A stretch of DNA of 18,166 bases from Bacillota bacterium (GTDB lineage Bacteria > Bacillota_E > JAJZYS01 > JAJYTV01): assembly GCA_021845645.1 (NCBI GenBank), contig JAJZVM010000077.1, forward strand, positions 1-18,166, read 5' to 3'. The notes beneath the pieces are model-generated. The model was given only the letters and a program-made list of their open reading frames with translations. It did not search any database and was not told where the DNA came from. Shown here one piece after another: positions 1 to 7,538 of the stretch (position 1 is the stretch's first letter; every line of letters begins with the position of its first letter). The position numbers were made by a program, and so were the translations under genes.

Positions 1-1
1 A

Positions 2-190
2 AGCGAGCGCAAGGTCGTGATCTCGAACCAGCTCGGCGGTGGCACCGCCCTGCAGCAGAACTTCCTCGCGAGCGACCACGCGTACTGGATCGAGACGAGC
101 TACGGCGACGACGCGCCCGGACAGGACGCGAACCTGGGCGACGACGGCTTCGTCCTGACCGATGCCCATGGCTACATCACACAAAAGTGA
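2..190 (+). CDS. 3' end of an unrecognised gene (partial)
   Basis: An open frame enters from the left edge and ends at TGA 188-190, giving the last 62 residues of a protein. The tail is polar, rich in Gly, Asp and aromatic residues (for example a HAYWIETSYGDD stretch), ends in TQK, and has no membrane segment. This composition resembles the end of a secreted beta-rich or propeller-like protein, but I do not recognise a family and assign no function. The next gene starts 13 bases downstream on the same strand, so the two may be co-transcribed. The coding call rests on the uninterrupted frame and the close fit to the next gene. Confidence 0.6.
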   Translation, partial: SERKVVISNQLGGGTALQQNFLASDHAYWIETSYGDDAPGQDANLGDDGFVLTDAHGYITQK

Positions 191-203
191 GGTGGGTGTG
201 ACG

Positions 204-641
204 ATGCGAGACTCCCTTGCCCCCTGGCGCGCGCTTCTGGCCCGCGTGGCCCTGGCTGGCGTCCTCCTGTACTTCGGTGTCGGCGAGCTCTGGAATCCCT
301 CGCAGTGGACCGGCTACATCCCCGCGCCGCTCCACTTCCTGCCGGCGATCCCTCTGCTCCTGGCACACGGCTACGTGCTGTTCGCGGTGGGCGGCATGCT
401 TCTTTTGGGCGCGTGGACCCGCCCGATGACATGGCTCAGCATCGCCATGCTCGGCTCGATCGTGCTCGGGCTGATGATCAATGGCGGCGGCACATCCCTC
501 TACGTCCGCGATCTCGGCCTGACCGCGCTCGCCATCACGCTGGCACTCGAGCCCGAGACGGGCTTCGGGCTCGACACCCTCATGGTGCGGCCGAAGCCGC
601 AGCCTGTCGCTCGGCAGGCACGGCTGCGGGCCAGCCGCTAG
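204..641 (+). CDS. DoxX-like small integral membrane protein
   Basis: A 145-residue protein with about four hydrophobic segments (near residues 11-28, 44-70, 76-93 and 103-117). A conserved-looking YVRDLGLTALAITLAL stretch in the last segment is typical of DoxX/DoxX-like proteins. That family is membrane-bound and linked to respiratory or redox partners in some species, but its biochemical role is generally unclear. ATG 204 is chosen because GAGGTG (189-194) lies 9 bases upstream. In-frame ATGs at 162 and 168 would overlap the preceding gene and add a polar, non-family N-terminus. The tail after the last segment is basic (about 29 residues) and probably cytoplasmic. The stop TAG (639-641) overlaps the stop of the convergent anti-sigma gene. 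Confidence 0.75.
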   Translation: MRDSLAPWRALLARVALAGVLLYFGVGELWNPSQWTGYIPAPLHFLPAIPLLLAHGYVLFAVGGMLLLGAWTRPMTWLSIAMLGSIVLGLMINGGGTSLYVRDLGLTALAITLALEPETGFGLDTLMVRPKPQPVARQARLRASR

Positions 642-2140
642 GGTCGCCAGGTCTGGCCTTTGGCAAAGCTGTGCGCAGTGTAGGTGCCGATGCTGAACGC
701 GATGCGCGCCGCGCCAGGTTGCTGCCAAAGCGCCTGCGCCACGGGCTTCTCGAAGCTCGCCCGGGCCTCGTACCCGAAGATGTGCAAGCCCGGACCAGGC
801 GCGGCGCCCGTCTCCGCCAGCGCATCCACCTGGGCGCGCGCCGTAGCCCCGCCGGGCAAGGTGAGATCCACCGTCTGCAATTGCAGGGGTGGTATGCGTT
901 GCCCGCGGCCGCGGCTGGTCGTGGCGATCCAGAGGGCGTAGGGATTCGCGGCGGTCAGCCGAACAGCACCGTAGGCGGTCCGTCCCAGGAGCACGCCACT
1001 CTTCTTGGTGCCTGGCCCGGGCAGGTCTTTGGGCGGCCACAGGATCGTGTGGCTGATCGCGAACGTGCTTTCGACGAGCAGATCCTTGAGCGGCAAGGAG
1101 GCCTGCCGCGCCTTGAGAGCTTTCGCAGTCGGCGATCCGAGGGCCGTGACGAAGGGCTGCCAGCCCGCCTTTGGCGGCAGGTTCCATGTCGCCATCGTCC
1201 CGCAGCCCTGCCCCGCGACGAACGCCGGACACCCCTTGAAGTCGAGCTGCGGCACGGGGCCCGCGCCGCGGAACGCGCAGCGCACGAGGGTGCCCGCGCT
1301 CGACATCGTGAGCGAGTCCAGGCGGACCTCATGCCCGTCCGCGCTGAACGTCGCTGGACGGTGCAGCGAGACTTGGCCGTGCGGCAGGTAGGCGGACGCT
1401 GGGATCCGCAACACCACCTGCCGCGCCGTGTCGCTTTCGCCGAGGGAAACCTTGACCAGGACTTGGGTCGGGGTGGTGCTGCCTGTCCGGCCGGAGAGAG
1501 GCGTCGGCACCTGCAGCCCCGGCAGTGACCAATAGCCGGCGGCCGCGTCCGGCGCGATGGCCGTCGATTGCGTCGGCACGCCGGCATTCTCCGGCGCGCT
1601 CTGGCCATGGGCCTCGAGGTACGGTAGCGCAGGGGGGCGTCCCGCCGTGGCCACCGTAAAGATGAGGTACGAGCCCAGATAGGTGGCGTAGAACGCCTTG
1701 AAGGTCACCGTCTCGCCGCCGACGCGCACCGTCTGCGCGAGCGGCACCACGGCCCCCGTCGCCACGGCCGTCGCGTACCCCGGCACGGAGTCGACGAACG
1801 TCCGATAGCGCCCTTGGGCGCTTGGCTGGCCGCGTACCGCCGCCAGGGCGCCCAGGGCACCGGCCAGCACGACGCAGCCCAACGCCAGGAGGGCCAGCAG
1901 CCGTCGGCGGGCCCGCCAGCGTCGCAGGAAGCCCTCTGTATGGACGTCTGCTCGGACACTGTCCTCGCGAGAGTCCTCGATGGAGGACTGCGTCGCCAGC
2001 ACCCGGCCGATCAGAGCCTGGCAGGACGGACAGCGGGCGACGTGCTCCTCGACGAAGCGAACGCTTTCCGCCGAGAGCAGCCCGTCGCGATAGAGAGGGA
2101 GAAGATCCTGGACCACGGCGCATTCCCGCTCAGGCGTCAT
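638..2140 (-). CDS. Membrane-anchored zinc-finger anti-sigma factor
   Basis: A 500-residue protein that probably binds the neighbouring ECF sigma factor in the cytoplasm and senses an envelope signal outside. The N-terminus carries the ZAS zinc-binding pattern: Cys7, then His33-x3-Cys37-x2-Cys40. A basic stretch (RRWRARRR) leads into one membrane helix at about residues 80-102, and nearly 400 extracytoplasmic residues follow. That outer part is beta-rich in appearance and resembles the large domains (DUF4179/DUF5643-like) of other Bacillota anti-sigma factors, but the family match is inference. ATG 2140 overlaps the sigma stop as ATGA, so translation is coupled and the start is well fixed. 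A longer in-frame reading upstream is only a shadow of the sigma gene. Stop TAG (640-638) is shared with the convergent gene. Confidence 0.82.
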   Translation of the reverse strand: MTPERECAVVQDLLPLYRDGLLSAESVRFVEEHVARCPSCQALIGRVLATQSSIEDSREDSVRADVHTEGFLRRWRARRRLLALLALGCVVLAGALGALAAVRGQPSAQGRYRTFVDSVPGYATAVATGAVVPLAQTVRVGGETVTFKAFYATYLGSYLIFTVATAGRPPALPYLEAHGQSAPENAGVPTQSTAIAPDAAAGYWSLPGLQVPTPLSGRTGSTTPTQVLVKVSLGESDTARQVVLRIPASAYLPHGQVSLHRPATFSADGHEVRLDSLTMSSAGTLVRCAFRGAGPVPQLDFKGCPAFVAGQGCGTMATWNLPPKAGWQPFVTALGSPTAKALKARQASLPLKDLLVESTFAISHTILWPPKDLPGPGTKKSGVLLGRTAYGAVRLTAANPYALWIATTSRGRGQRIPPLQLQTVDLTLPGGATARAQVDALAETGAAPGPGLHIFGYEARASFEKPVAQALWQQPGAARIAFSIGTYTAHSFAKGQTWRP

Positions 2141-2610
2141 CCTTCGCCGCCTCCCTCGAGATCGGTCCTGATGCGTGCGAGCAGCCGGAAGTAGCGCACG
2201 CGCGCCCAATTCTCGCTTCGGCCGAGCTCCTGCGCGATGTCGGCGTAGGGTCGTTGCCACAAGGCGCGCTCGAGCAGCAGCACGACGTCGTCGGGCGCCA
2301 GCTGGGGCAGCCAGTCCTGGCCGCCGGCGAAGGGCGAGGGGGCGCCGCCAGATGGTGGTGTGGTCCTGGCCTCGGCTTCCCTGCGCCGTCGTTCGCACGG
2401 CCGGTGGCCCGCGAGCACGCGGCGCGCGATGCCGAAGAGGTAGGCCCGCTCGCCGCCGCCGCGGTAACCGCGCCAGGAGATCAGGGCCTGCAGGAAGGTC
2501 TCCTGCGTCAGTTCCTCGGCGAGCACCGGGTCACGGCAGAGCGCCGTGAGATATTGCAGGACCCTGGGACCTTCGGCACCGTACCATGCCTCGAGGTCCC
2601 GCCCCGCCAC
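2137..2610 (-). CDS. ECF-type RNA polymerase sigma factor
   Basis: A small sigma-70 family factor of about 157 residues, with region 2 near the N-terminus (AEELTQETFLQAL, the core-binding helix) and region 4 near the C-terminus (RPYADIAQELGRSENWARVRYFRLLARIR region, a helix-turn-helix for the -35 element). Regions 1 and 3 are absent, as in ECF sigma factors. It would direct RNA polymerase to a small stress regulon when released by the anti-sigma factor encoded immediately downstream (4-base overlap). GTG 2610 is preferred because GGAGG (2622-2618) is 7 bases upstream. ATG 2616, two codons earlier, lies only one base from the same site. The regulon and inducing signal cannot be read from the sequence. 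Confidence 0.88.
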   Translation of the reverse strand: MAGRDLEAWYGAEGPRVLQYLTALCRDPVLAEELTQETFLQALISWRGYRGGGERAYLFGIARRVLAGHRPCERRRREAEARTTPPSGGAPSPFAGGQDWLPQLAPDDVVLLLERALWQRPYADIAQELGRSENWARVRYFRLLARIRTDLEGGGEG

Positions 2611-2617
2611 GGCCATC

Positions 2618-2622
2618 CCTCC
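2618..2622 (-). promoter_or_regulatory. Ribosome binding site deciding the sigma-factor start
   Basis: GGAGG on the minus strand is 7 bases from GTG 2610 but only 1 base from ATG 2616, which favours the GTG. Confidence 0.6.
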
Positions 2623-2639
2623 CGCTCAGCTAGTGGCGT

Positions 2640-2660
2640 GCCAAAGTGCGATTCGTTACA
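2640..2660 (-). promoter_or_regulatory. Possible ECF-type promoter for the sigma/anti-sigma pair
   Basis: On the minus strand, TGTAACGAAT (2660-2651) lies about 40-50 bases before the sigma start and resembles the AAC-containing -35 elements recognised by ECF factors, which often drive their own genes. No convincing -10 element is visible at the expected 16-17 base spacing. This is a weak call. Confidence 0.22.
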
Positions 2661-2700
2661 GCGAGGGAGCACACGCGCGCAGGGCCTTGCAGCCCGTCAA

Positions 2701-2739
2701 GCGCCCGGGCCGGCGCTGCCTCGCAGCGGACCCGGGCGC
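2701..2739 (-). terminator. Nested GC-rich hairpin, possible terminator
   Basis: A perfect 9-bp inverted repeat (GCGCCCGGG at 2701-2709, CCCGGGCGC at 2731-2739) encloses a second perfect 6-bp hairpin (CGCTGC 2714-2719, GCAGCG 2723-2728, loop of 3). It begins 19 bases after the stop of the SGNH lipoprotein gene and precedes the sigma gene, so it could separate the two transcripts. No T-run follows on either strand, so it is not a classical intrinsic terminator. Confidence 0.4.
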
Positions 2740-2757
2740 AGAGTGCAGGGGCCAAGG

Positions 2758-3684
2758 TCAATGGGGCGCTGTACCGCTCAGGCAAGCCTTGGGCAGCTGG
2801 GATCGCCACATGTCCGGGGATCGCGGACAGAGATCGATCCCCTCGGCCGCGTCGAGGCCCGCCAGAACCGAGGTCGCGATGAGGTCCGTACCGGCGACGG
2901 GCGCAATGTGCACGCCGTCGGGATCGCGCACGATCTCGAGCTGTCCCTGGCTGTCCGTGAGATCCGCCGTGTACTGGCCCGCAGACGTCGCGAAGAGCGT
3001 CCACGTGGAGAGGAACGTGACGCCGCGGTACGCGGCCGCCTGCGCCTGGTAGACGGAATTCAGGTCCTGCATGGACCGGTTCGTCAGCAACGAGGAAGGT
3101 CCCATCACGGGTAGCCCGACCCAGAGGACCCGCGCCCCTGCCTGACGGGATGCGCGCATGATCGCGGCGACGCGGTTTCCGTAGTCGGCGCGCCAGACCG
3201 CGCTGCCGAATGGCACATAGCGTCCCGCCTGGTCGAAACTCAGCGCGTCGTTCCCGCCGAAGAGCGCGAGGACCAGCTCCGGTCGGTCGCTGCGCAGTTC
3301 CTGCGCCAGGACCGCCGGCCAGTCGTAGTAGGCGGTGTTGACCAGGCCTGTGGACCCCACCGCATCGGAGTAGAGCCGCACATCGGGCTGCTGGCCGATC
3401 AGGGCCTGCAACCCGATGCCGAGGTCCTCCCCGAGCGAGTCGCCGATCACGAGCATCGAGATCGGGTGCGCGGAGGTGGGCTGGGGAAGAGGCGGCAACG
3501 CTCTTTGCCGCCTGTGCGTCGCGCTGCGCGTCTTCGCCGTCCCGCCGGTCCCGGTGGGGCGGGACGCCCGGGGCTTGACCGCAGGAGACGCACTCTGGGC
3601 CGTAGTTCCGCAGGCCGCGATGGTCAGGACGGCAAGCAAAAGGCCGAGCAGCCCTGGTGTGCCGCGACGCGCCTTAGGGTGCAA
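2758..3684 (-). CDS. SGNH/GDSL-hydrolase lipoprotein (DUF459-like)
   Basis: A 308-residue exported esterase-like protein. The N-terminus is a lipoprotein signal peptide: basic MHPKARR, a hydrophobic core, then the lipobox IAAC with Cys25 as the lipid-bearing residue. A Ser/Pro/Thr/Arg-rich linker (about 26-72) leads to the hydrolase domain. Block I is GDSL with Ser83 as the expected nucleophile, block III is GGND at 143-146, and block V is DGVH with Asp256 and His259. All catalytic residues of the SGNH superfamily are therefore present. The substrate may be an acyl or acetyl group on a wall polymer or glycan, but the sequence does not say. The start is TTG 3684, supported by GGAGG (3699-3695) 10 bases upstream and by the complete signal peptide. 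The gene lies 66 bases downstream of fabI on the same strand. Confidence 0.82.
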   Translation of the reverse strand: MHPKARRGTPGLLGLLLAVLTIAACGTTAQSASPAVKPRASRPTGTGGTAKTRSATHRRQRALPPLPQPTSAHPISMLVIGDSLGEDLGIGLQALIGQQPDVRLYSDAVGSTGLVNTAYYDWPAVLAQELRSDRPELVLALFGGNDALSFDQAGRYVPFGSAVWRADYGNRVAAIMRASRQAGARVLWVGLPVMGPSSLLTNRSMQDLNSVYQAQAAAYRGVTFLSTWTLFATSAGQYTADLTDSQGQLEIVRDPDGVHIAPVAGTDLIATSVLAGLDAAEGIDLCPRSPDMWRSQLPKACLSGTAPH

Positions 3685-3694
3685 GCGCCATCAG

Positions 3695-3699
3695 CCTCC
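3695..3699 (-). promoter_or_regulatory. Ribosome binding site for the TTG-started lipoprotein gene
   Basis: GGAGG on the minus strand, 10 bases before TTG 3684. The nearby ATG (3691-3689) is in another frame and soon meets a stop. Confidence 0.55.
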
Positions 3700-3750
3700 C
3701 ATGCTGCCCGGCCCGGATGGGTTCAGCGGTCGGACACCGTCGTATAAAGA

Positions 3751-4524
3751 CTACATGCCCATGATATGGAACCCGGCGTCCACGAAGAGCACCTGGCCCG
3801 TGATGTTCTGCGCCCAGTCGGAGCAGAGGAACGCCGCGGCGTGCCCGACGTCCTCCAGTGCGATGTTGCGCTTCAAGGGTGTGCGCTCGGGAACGTCGCG
3901 CAACGCCGTGGCGGCCTTGACGGCCGACGAGGCCAAGGTGCGCAAGGGTCCAGCCGAGATGGCGTTGACGCGGACGTTGTCCCCGCCGCAGTCCCATGCG
4001 AGGTAGCGCATGGCGGACTCGAGCGCGGCCTTGGCGACACCCATGACGTTGTAGCTCGGCATCACCCGCTCGCCGCCCAGGTAGGTCATCGTGAGCACGG
4101 ATCCGCCGCCCGCGGCCTGCAGCAGCGGCAGAACGGCCCGCGTCAAGGCGACGAGCGAGTAGGCGCTCACATCCTGCGACAGGACGTAGCCCTCGCGCGG
4201 CAGGTCGACGAAGCGCGACTGCAGGTCCTCGGTGCGGGCGAAGGCGACCGAATGCACGACGATGTCGACCTTGCCCCACTGGGCGGCCAGGCTCTCGCGC
4301 AGCGCATCGAGGGAGGCGTCGTCGGCGACGTCGAGCGGCAAGGTGAGGGCACCGTGGGGCAGTTCGGGGACGATCTTGTCGAGATTCTCACGGAAGCGGT
4401 CGTGCTGATACGTGAGGGCGAGCTCCGCCCCCTCCTCGGCGAGGGTGCGGGCGATACCCCAGGCGATCGAGCGCTTGTTGGCGACCCCGACGACGAGGGC
4501 GCGCTTACCGGAAAGCAGACCCAA
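3751..4524 (-). CDS. fabI: Enoyl-[acyl-carrier-protein] reductase [NADH], FabI type
   Basis: This cytoplasmic enzyme reduces trans-2-enoyl-ACP in the last step of each fatty-acid elongation cycle. At 257 residues it has the usual FabI length. The short-chain dehydrogenase fold is shown by the N-terminal GVANKRSIAWG nucleotide-binding loop and by the FabI-specific active site, with Tyr148 and Tyr158-x6-Lys165 within a TYLGGERVMPSYNVMGVAK stretch. The C-terminal ISAGPLRTLA and FVDAGFHIMG motifs are also typical. The start is TTG 4524: GGAGG (4537-4533) lies 8 bases upstream and the N-terminus then begins exactly as in the family. Compared from memory with Escherichia coli FabI, the substrate-binding loop after ISAGP appears one residue shorter and has no Phe at the Phe203 position. 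The gene is divergent from a DUF998 membrane protein. Confidence 0.95.
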   Translation of the reverse strand: MGLLSGKRALVVGVANKRSIAWGIARTLAEEGAELALTYQHDRFRENLDKIVPELPHGALTLPLDVADDASLDALRESLAAQWGKVDIVVHSVAFARTEDLQSRFVDLPREGYVLSQDVSAYSLVALTRAVLPLLQAAGGGSVLTMTYLGGERVMPSYNVMGVAKAALESAMRYLAWDCGGDNVRVNAISAGPLRTLASSAVKAATALRDVPERTPLKRNIALEDVGHAAAFLCSDWAQNITGQVLFVDAGFHIMGM

Positions 4525-4532
4525 TGTGCAAA

Positions 4533-4537
4533 CCTCC
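4533..4537 (-). promoter_or_regulatory. Ribosome binding site deciding the fabI TTG start
   Basis: GGAGG on the minus strand, 8 bases before TTG 4524. No ATG or GTG gives a family-like N-terminus. Confidence 0.65.
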
Positions 4538-4564
4538 GTCTGCGCCCCAGGACATGGGCACAAG

Positions 4565-4570
4565 GTTATA
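4565..4570 (-). promoter_or_regulatory. Candidate -10 element for fabI
   Basis: TATAAC (4570-4565, minus strand) is the best -10 match in this GC-rich gap and lies about 40 bases before the fabI start. No good -35 TTGACA match is present at 16-18 bases, so the call is tentative. Confidence 0.35.
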
Positions 4571-4715
4571 GCGGAATCTTCGACTTGGACCCTGGCGGCT
4601 CCTACCACGCTGCCGTGCCGACAGGCGGAAGCGGCCATGGTGCACAGCGTGATCGGCGTGCTTGCGCCACGATCTGGCAAGACTCGGTGCACCCGCCGAG
4701 AAGTCTGGCGCCGTA

Positions 4716-4757
4716 CCTCGGTCGGCCGCCCTCGGTCGGCCGCCCTCGGTCGGCCGT
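4716..4757. repeat. Three tandem copies of a 14-bp repeat
   Basis: The unit CCTCGGTCGGCCGC occurs at 4716-4729, 4730-4743 and 4744-4757. The first two copies are identical and the third differs only at its last base (T). Each unit contains the palindrome CGGCCG. The array lies in the 257-base gap between fabI and the divergent DUF998 gene, ending about 14 bases before the latter's ribosome binding site. It could be a repeated protein-binding site or simply a slippage-prone tandem repeat. Confidence 0.85.
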
Positions 4758-4781
4758 CGTCGCCCATTCAAGGGAGGCGCC

Positions 4782-5387
4782 ATGATGTTGCACACGCTGG
4801 CATGGCTCGCAGCGCTGGCGTTCCTCGTCTACTTCGCCGGCATGATCGCGCTGCACTTCCTGCCGACGGGCCCACGTCCGCTCTACCACACGGTGAGCGA
4901 CTACTCCCTCGGCAGGTTCGCCACCATGGCCCGCATCATGACCGCCGTCAACGTGCTCGGAACGCTGTCCCTGCTCCTCGCGCTGCGCGGCGCCGCACCG
5001 CAGCACGCCGCCCAGGCGGGCCTCGTCTGGCTGGCCATTCTCGCCCTCAGCCGGCTCGGCATGGTCTTCGTCCTGACCGACGAATCCGGCACCAAGGCGA
5101 CCGCGGTCGGCCTGCTGCACGCGCTCCTCGCCATGCTGAGCTTTGTCGCGGCGGTCTTCACCCTGACCACCTTGTCCAAGGTGTCACCACTGGCTTCTCT
5201 CTGGCGGCCGGTGCTGCCCGTCCTGGACGTCCTTGCGTCCCTCGCCTTCCCACTGGTCGTGCTCATGGTTCTGACGCTGGTGCCGGGCTTGCGCCTGAGG
5301 CGCGTCTTCGGCCTCATGGAGCGCCTGTTCCTGGCCGACGTGAACCTTTGGCTGCTGCTGGCCGCGGCGGCGACGGCATGGCGCTGA
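4782..5387 (+). CDS. DUF998-type polytopic membrane protein
   Basis: A 201-residue, very hydrophobic protein with about six predicted membrane helices and almost no soluble domain. Hydrophobicity pattern, length and motifs (HTVSDYSLGRFATMARIMT, NVLGTLSLLLAL) fit the DUF998 family of uncharacterised membrane proteins; no biochemical function is established. GGGAGG (4772-4777) lies 4 bases before ATG 4782 and 7 bases before the next codon, ATG 4785, so the second ATG may be the true start. An in-frame extension back to 4662 runs through the tandem repeats and is rejected. The gene is divergent from fabI and converges, with 15 bases between, on the thioredoxin-domain gene. Confidence 0.72.
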   Translation: MMLHTLAWLAALAFLVYFAGMIALHFLPTGPRPLYHTVSDYSLGRFATMARIMTAVNVLGTLSLLLALRGAAPQHAAQAGLVWLAILALSRLGMVFVLTDESGTKATAVGLLHALLAMLSFVAAVFTLTTLSKVSPLASLWRPVLPVLDVLASLAFPLVVLMVLTLVPGLRLRRVFGLMERLFLADVNLWLLLAAAATAWR

Positions 5388-5402
5388 GGCCGCCGGACAC
5401 CG

Positions 5403-7436
5403 CTAGCCTTGGCCGAGAAATCCGAGCGCGGAGGGCAGGTCGTGCAGCGGGGCGCTGCATGCGCCAAGCCGGCAGGCGTAGACGGTCGCCTGGCCGTCAA
5501 GTATTCGCTTGCCCCGCCAGAGGGCGAAGTCGCGCCCTGGCTGGACCCATGTCGGCAGGAGGTCCGGGAGCGCCAGGCGGCGCAGCTCCTGCATCCAGCA
5601 CACGGCTTGCGGGTCGCCTGGCGCCGCGGCGATGGTCACCTCGCTAGGGCCACGAAGGTAGAGATCGCGAGCCTCGACGAGCGACGGGCTTGCGGCCGGA
5701 TGGTCGGACCAGAGGGCCTGCTGCGTCCTGAAGACCGACTCGGCCAACTCTGCGGCCGGCAGCTTCTCGTCGAAGCTCGAGAGCAGGATGGCAAGCCGCA
5801 CCATGCGACTCTGCGCGGCGGGCTTGGCCCCGTCGAAAGCGTCCACGGGGCGGGCGAGCGGCGTCTTGGCGGCCACTGGCGCGCTGTAGAGCACCCCGGA
5901 CTCCCTGTCCCAGAAGAGCTCGATGGCCTTGTGGCATAGCCGAAGCGCCGCGTCGAGCCATCCGAGGTCCCCCTGCGCGAGATAGAGGTCGAGGAGCCCC
6001 TGCCCAAGGCTCGCATAGTCCTCGAGGTAGCCCGGGATCCCGGCGTGCCCCTCGTAGAAGCGCCGGTTCAAGGTGCCATCGTCCCGACAGAGCCGCTCGA
6101 GGGCGAACGAAGCGGCCCGCCGGGCCCGCACGAGCCAGTGCTTCTGGCTCTCGGCGCCGCCCAGGCGCGCAAACGCGGAGATCGCGAGTCCCGTCGCGCC
6201 GGCGAGCACCTTGCGGTCCACACCCGGAAGGGGCCGACCGCACCGCGCCTCGGCGAGGGCGGCGCGAGATCGGCCCAGACGCTCCCGGACGATCTCCGGC
6301 CGCTCTCCCAAGGCCGTTGCCACCTGATCGACGTCCCGCCCAAGCTGCAGCACACCTTCCTCGGCAACACCAGGATCGTCGAGGCCGAAGTGGAGGATGG
6401 CGGCATGCGCGTCGGCGCCGAGCAGCCGGTCGATCTCGCGCAGGGAGAAGCGGTAGTAGGCGCCCTCGCCACCCGGACTGTCGGCATCCTGCGAGATGTA
6501 GAAGCCGCCTTCGGGCGACGAGAGGGTCCCATCCACGTAGCGCAGGGTCGTTTCGGCCACCTCGCGGGCCCAGGTCTCGCCCGTGAGCAGCCAGAACTCG
6601 GTGTAGATCGGCGCGAGCAGAGCCTGATCCTCGAGCATCTTCTCGAAGTGCGGTACCTGCCATGCCGCGTCGACCGCGTAGCGGTGGAAGCCGCCGGCGA
6701 GCTGGTCATGGACGCCGCCACGCATCATGGCCCGCAGCGTCGTGCGCAAGGCCCCTTCCGCCCGGGCGTCGTGCAGGAGCTGCCTGGAGCGCAGGAGCAG
6801 CGCGAGGTTCGGTGCCTGCGGGAACTTCGGTGCTCCGCCGAACCCGCCGCGCTGCCCATCGTAGGCCGCGAGCACGCTCTCCACGGCGTGGCGCAAGGCC
6901 TCGTCCGGCTCTTCGGCGACGGGCCGGGAGGGGGGAGGGAGGACCACCCGCGCGGCGCCGGCCCAGTTCCCGGCGGCCTGCTCCACCTCGTCCCGGCGCG
7001 TCCGGTAGGCATCCAACACCGAGCCGAGCACCTCCCCTAGGCCCGGCCGCCCGTACCGCCTCGCCGGCGGGTAGTAGGTCCCGATCTGGAACGGGCGCAG
7101 GTCGGGCGTCAGGAAGACGGTGAGCGGCCAGCCGCCCTGTCCCGTCACCGCCTGGCAGACGCTCTGGTAGACCTGGTCGACGTCCGGAAGCTCCTCGCGA
7201 TCCACCTTGATCGCCACGAAGCCCTCGTTGATCTGCCTGGCGATCGTCTCGTCCTGGAAGGACTCGTGTTGCATGACGTGGCACCAATGGCACGAGGCGT
7301 AGCCGATGCTGAGCAGGATGGGGCGGTCCTCCCGCCGGGCGAGAGCGAGCGCCACCTCGTCCCAGGGCTGCCAGTCGACCGGGTCCTCCCGGTGCGCGAG
7401 GAGATACGGGCTGAGACTCTGCGCGAGACGGTTCAC
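5403..7436 (-). CDS. Thioredoxin-domain protein, DUF255/YyaL (spermatogenesis-associated protein 20-like) family
   Basis: A 677-residue protein of the usual family length. It begins with the family signature [14 protein letters not shown] and a DPVDWQPW stretch. A thioredoxin-like domain follows, with the CHWCHVM motif holding the redox pair Cys49 and Cys52, then the conserved [14 protein letters not shown] block. The remaining ~500 residues fit the alpha-helical toroid (glycosidase/epimerase-like) of this family, with typical segments such as [17 protein letters not shown] and [14 protein letters not shown]. No signal peptide is visible. A redox or carbohydrate-related role has been proposed for the family, but the substrate is unknown. 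The start is GTG 7436, fixed by GGAGGTG (7450-7444) 7 bases upstream. The gene is divergent from uppP, about 100 bases away. Confidence 0.9.
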   Translation of the reverse strand: MNRLAQSLSPYLLAHREDPVDWQPWDEVALALARREDRPILLSIGYASCHWCHVMQHESFQDETIARQINEGFVAIKVDREELPDVDQVYQSVCQAVTGQGGWPLTVFLTPDLRPFQIGTYYPPARRYGRPGLGEVLGSVLDAYRTRRDEVEQAAGNWAGAARVVLPPPSRPVAEEPDEALRHAVESVLAAYDGQRGGFGGAPKFPQAPNLALLLRSRQLLHDARAEGALRTTLRAMMRGGVHDQLAGGFHRYAVDAAWQVPHFEKMLEDQALLAPIYTEFWLLTGETWAREVAETTLRYVDGTLSSPEGGFYISQDADSPGGEGAYYRFSLREIDRLLGADAHAAILHFGLDDPGVAEEGVLQLGRDVDQVATALGERPEIVRERLGRSRAALAEARCGRPLPGVDRKVLAGATGLAISAFARLGGAESQKHWLVRARRAASFALERLCRDDGTLNRRFYEGHAGIPGYLEDYASLGQGLLDLYLAQGDLGWLDAALRLCHKAIELFWDRESGVLYSAPVAAKTPLARPVDAFDGAKPAAQSRMVRLAILLSSFDEKLPAAELAESVFRTQQALWSDHPAASPSLVEARDLYLRGPSEVTIAAAPGDPQAVCWMQELRRLALPDLLPTWVQPGRDFALWRGKRILDGQATVYACRLGACSAPLHDLPSALGFLGQG

Positions 7437-7443
7437 AGGGTGT

Positions 7444-7450
7444 CACCTCC
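7444..7450 (-). promoter_or_regulatory. Ribosome binding site for the DUF255 gene
   Basis: GGAGGTG on the minus strand, 7 bases before GTG 7436; a near-ideal match that settles the GTG start. Confidence 0.7.
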
Positions 7451-7474
7451 ACCTTCCTGATACCAGATGCTTCC

Positions 7475-7503
7475 GGTTCTGCAGGGCTTGCCTATGCTAT
7501 AAT
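7475..7503 (+). promoter_or_regulatory. Extended -10 promoter for uppP-ftsK
   Basis: A perfect TATAAT (7498-7503) is preceded by TGC (7495-7497), forming a full extended -10 element (TGnTATAAT). The -35 region at 17-base spacing (GGTTCT, 7475-7480) is poor, as is common for extended -10 promoters. Transcription would start near 7510, leaving a leader of about 29 bases before the uppP GTG at 7539. Confidence 0.65.
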
Positions 7504-7525
7504 CTGTGCCGATCCAGGCCTCTGT

Positions 7526-7530
7526 GGAGG
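7526..7530 (+). promoter_or_regulatory. Ribosome binding site deciding the uppP start
   Basis: GGAGG lies 8 bases before GTG 7539. In-frame GTGs at 7506 and 7524 are upstream of this site and lack their own. Confidence 0.65.
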
Positions 7531-7538
7531 GATGCGAC

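Noticed and set aside
305..1528. Plus-strand open frame (407 codons) across the DoxX-like and anti-sigma genes
   Set aside because: It is Arg-rich shadow sequence. It conflicts with the DoxX-like gene in another frame and with the anti-sigma gene on the other strand.
2672..2700. TTGACG on the minus strand as a -35 element for the sigma gene
   Set aside because: No -10-like hexamer occurs at 16-18 bases; the sequence there is GC-rich (CGCGTG).
4662..4781. In-frame N-terminal extension of the DUF998 protein encoded partly by the tandem repeats
   Set aside because: The extension is polar, is unlike the family, and lies upstream of a good ribosome site before ATG 4782/4785.
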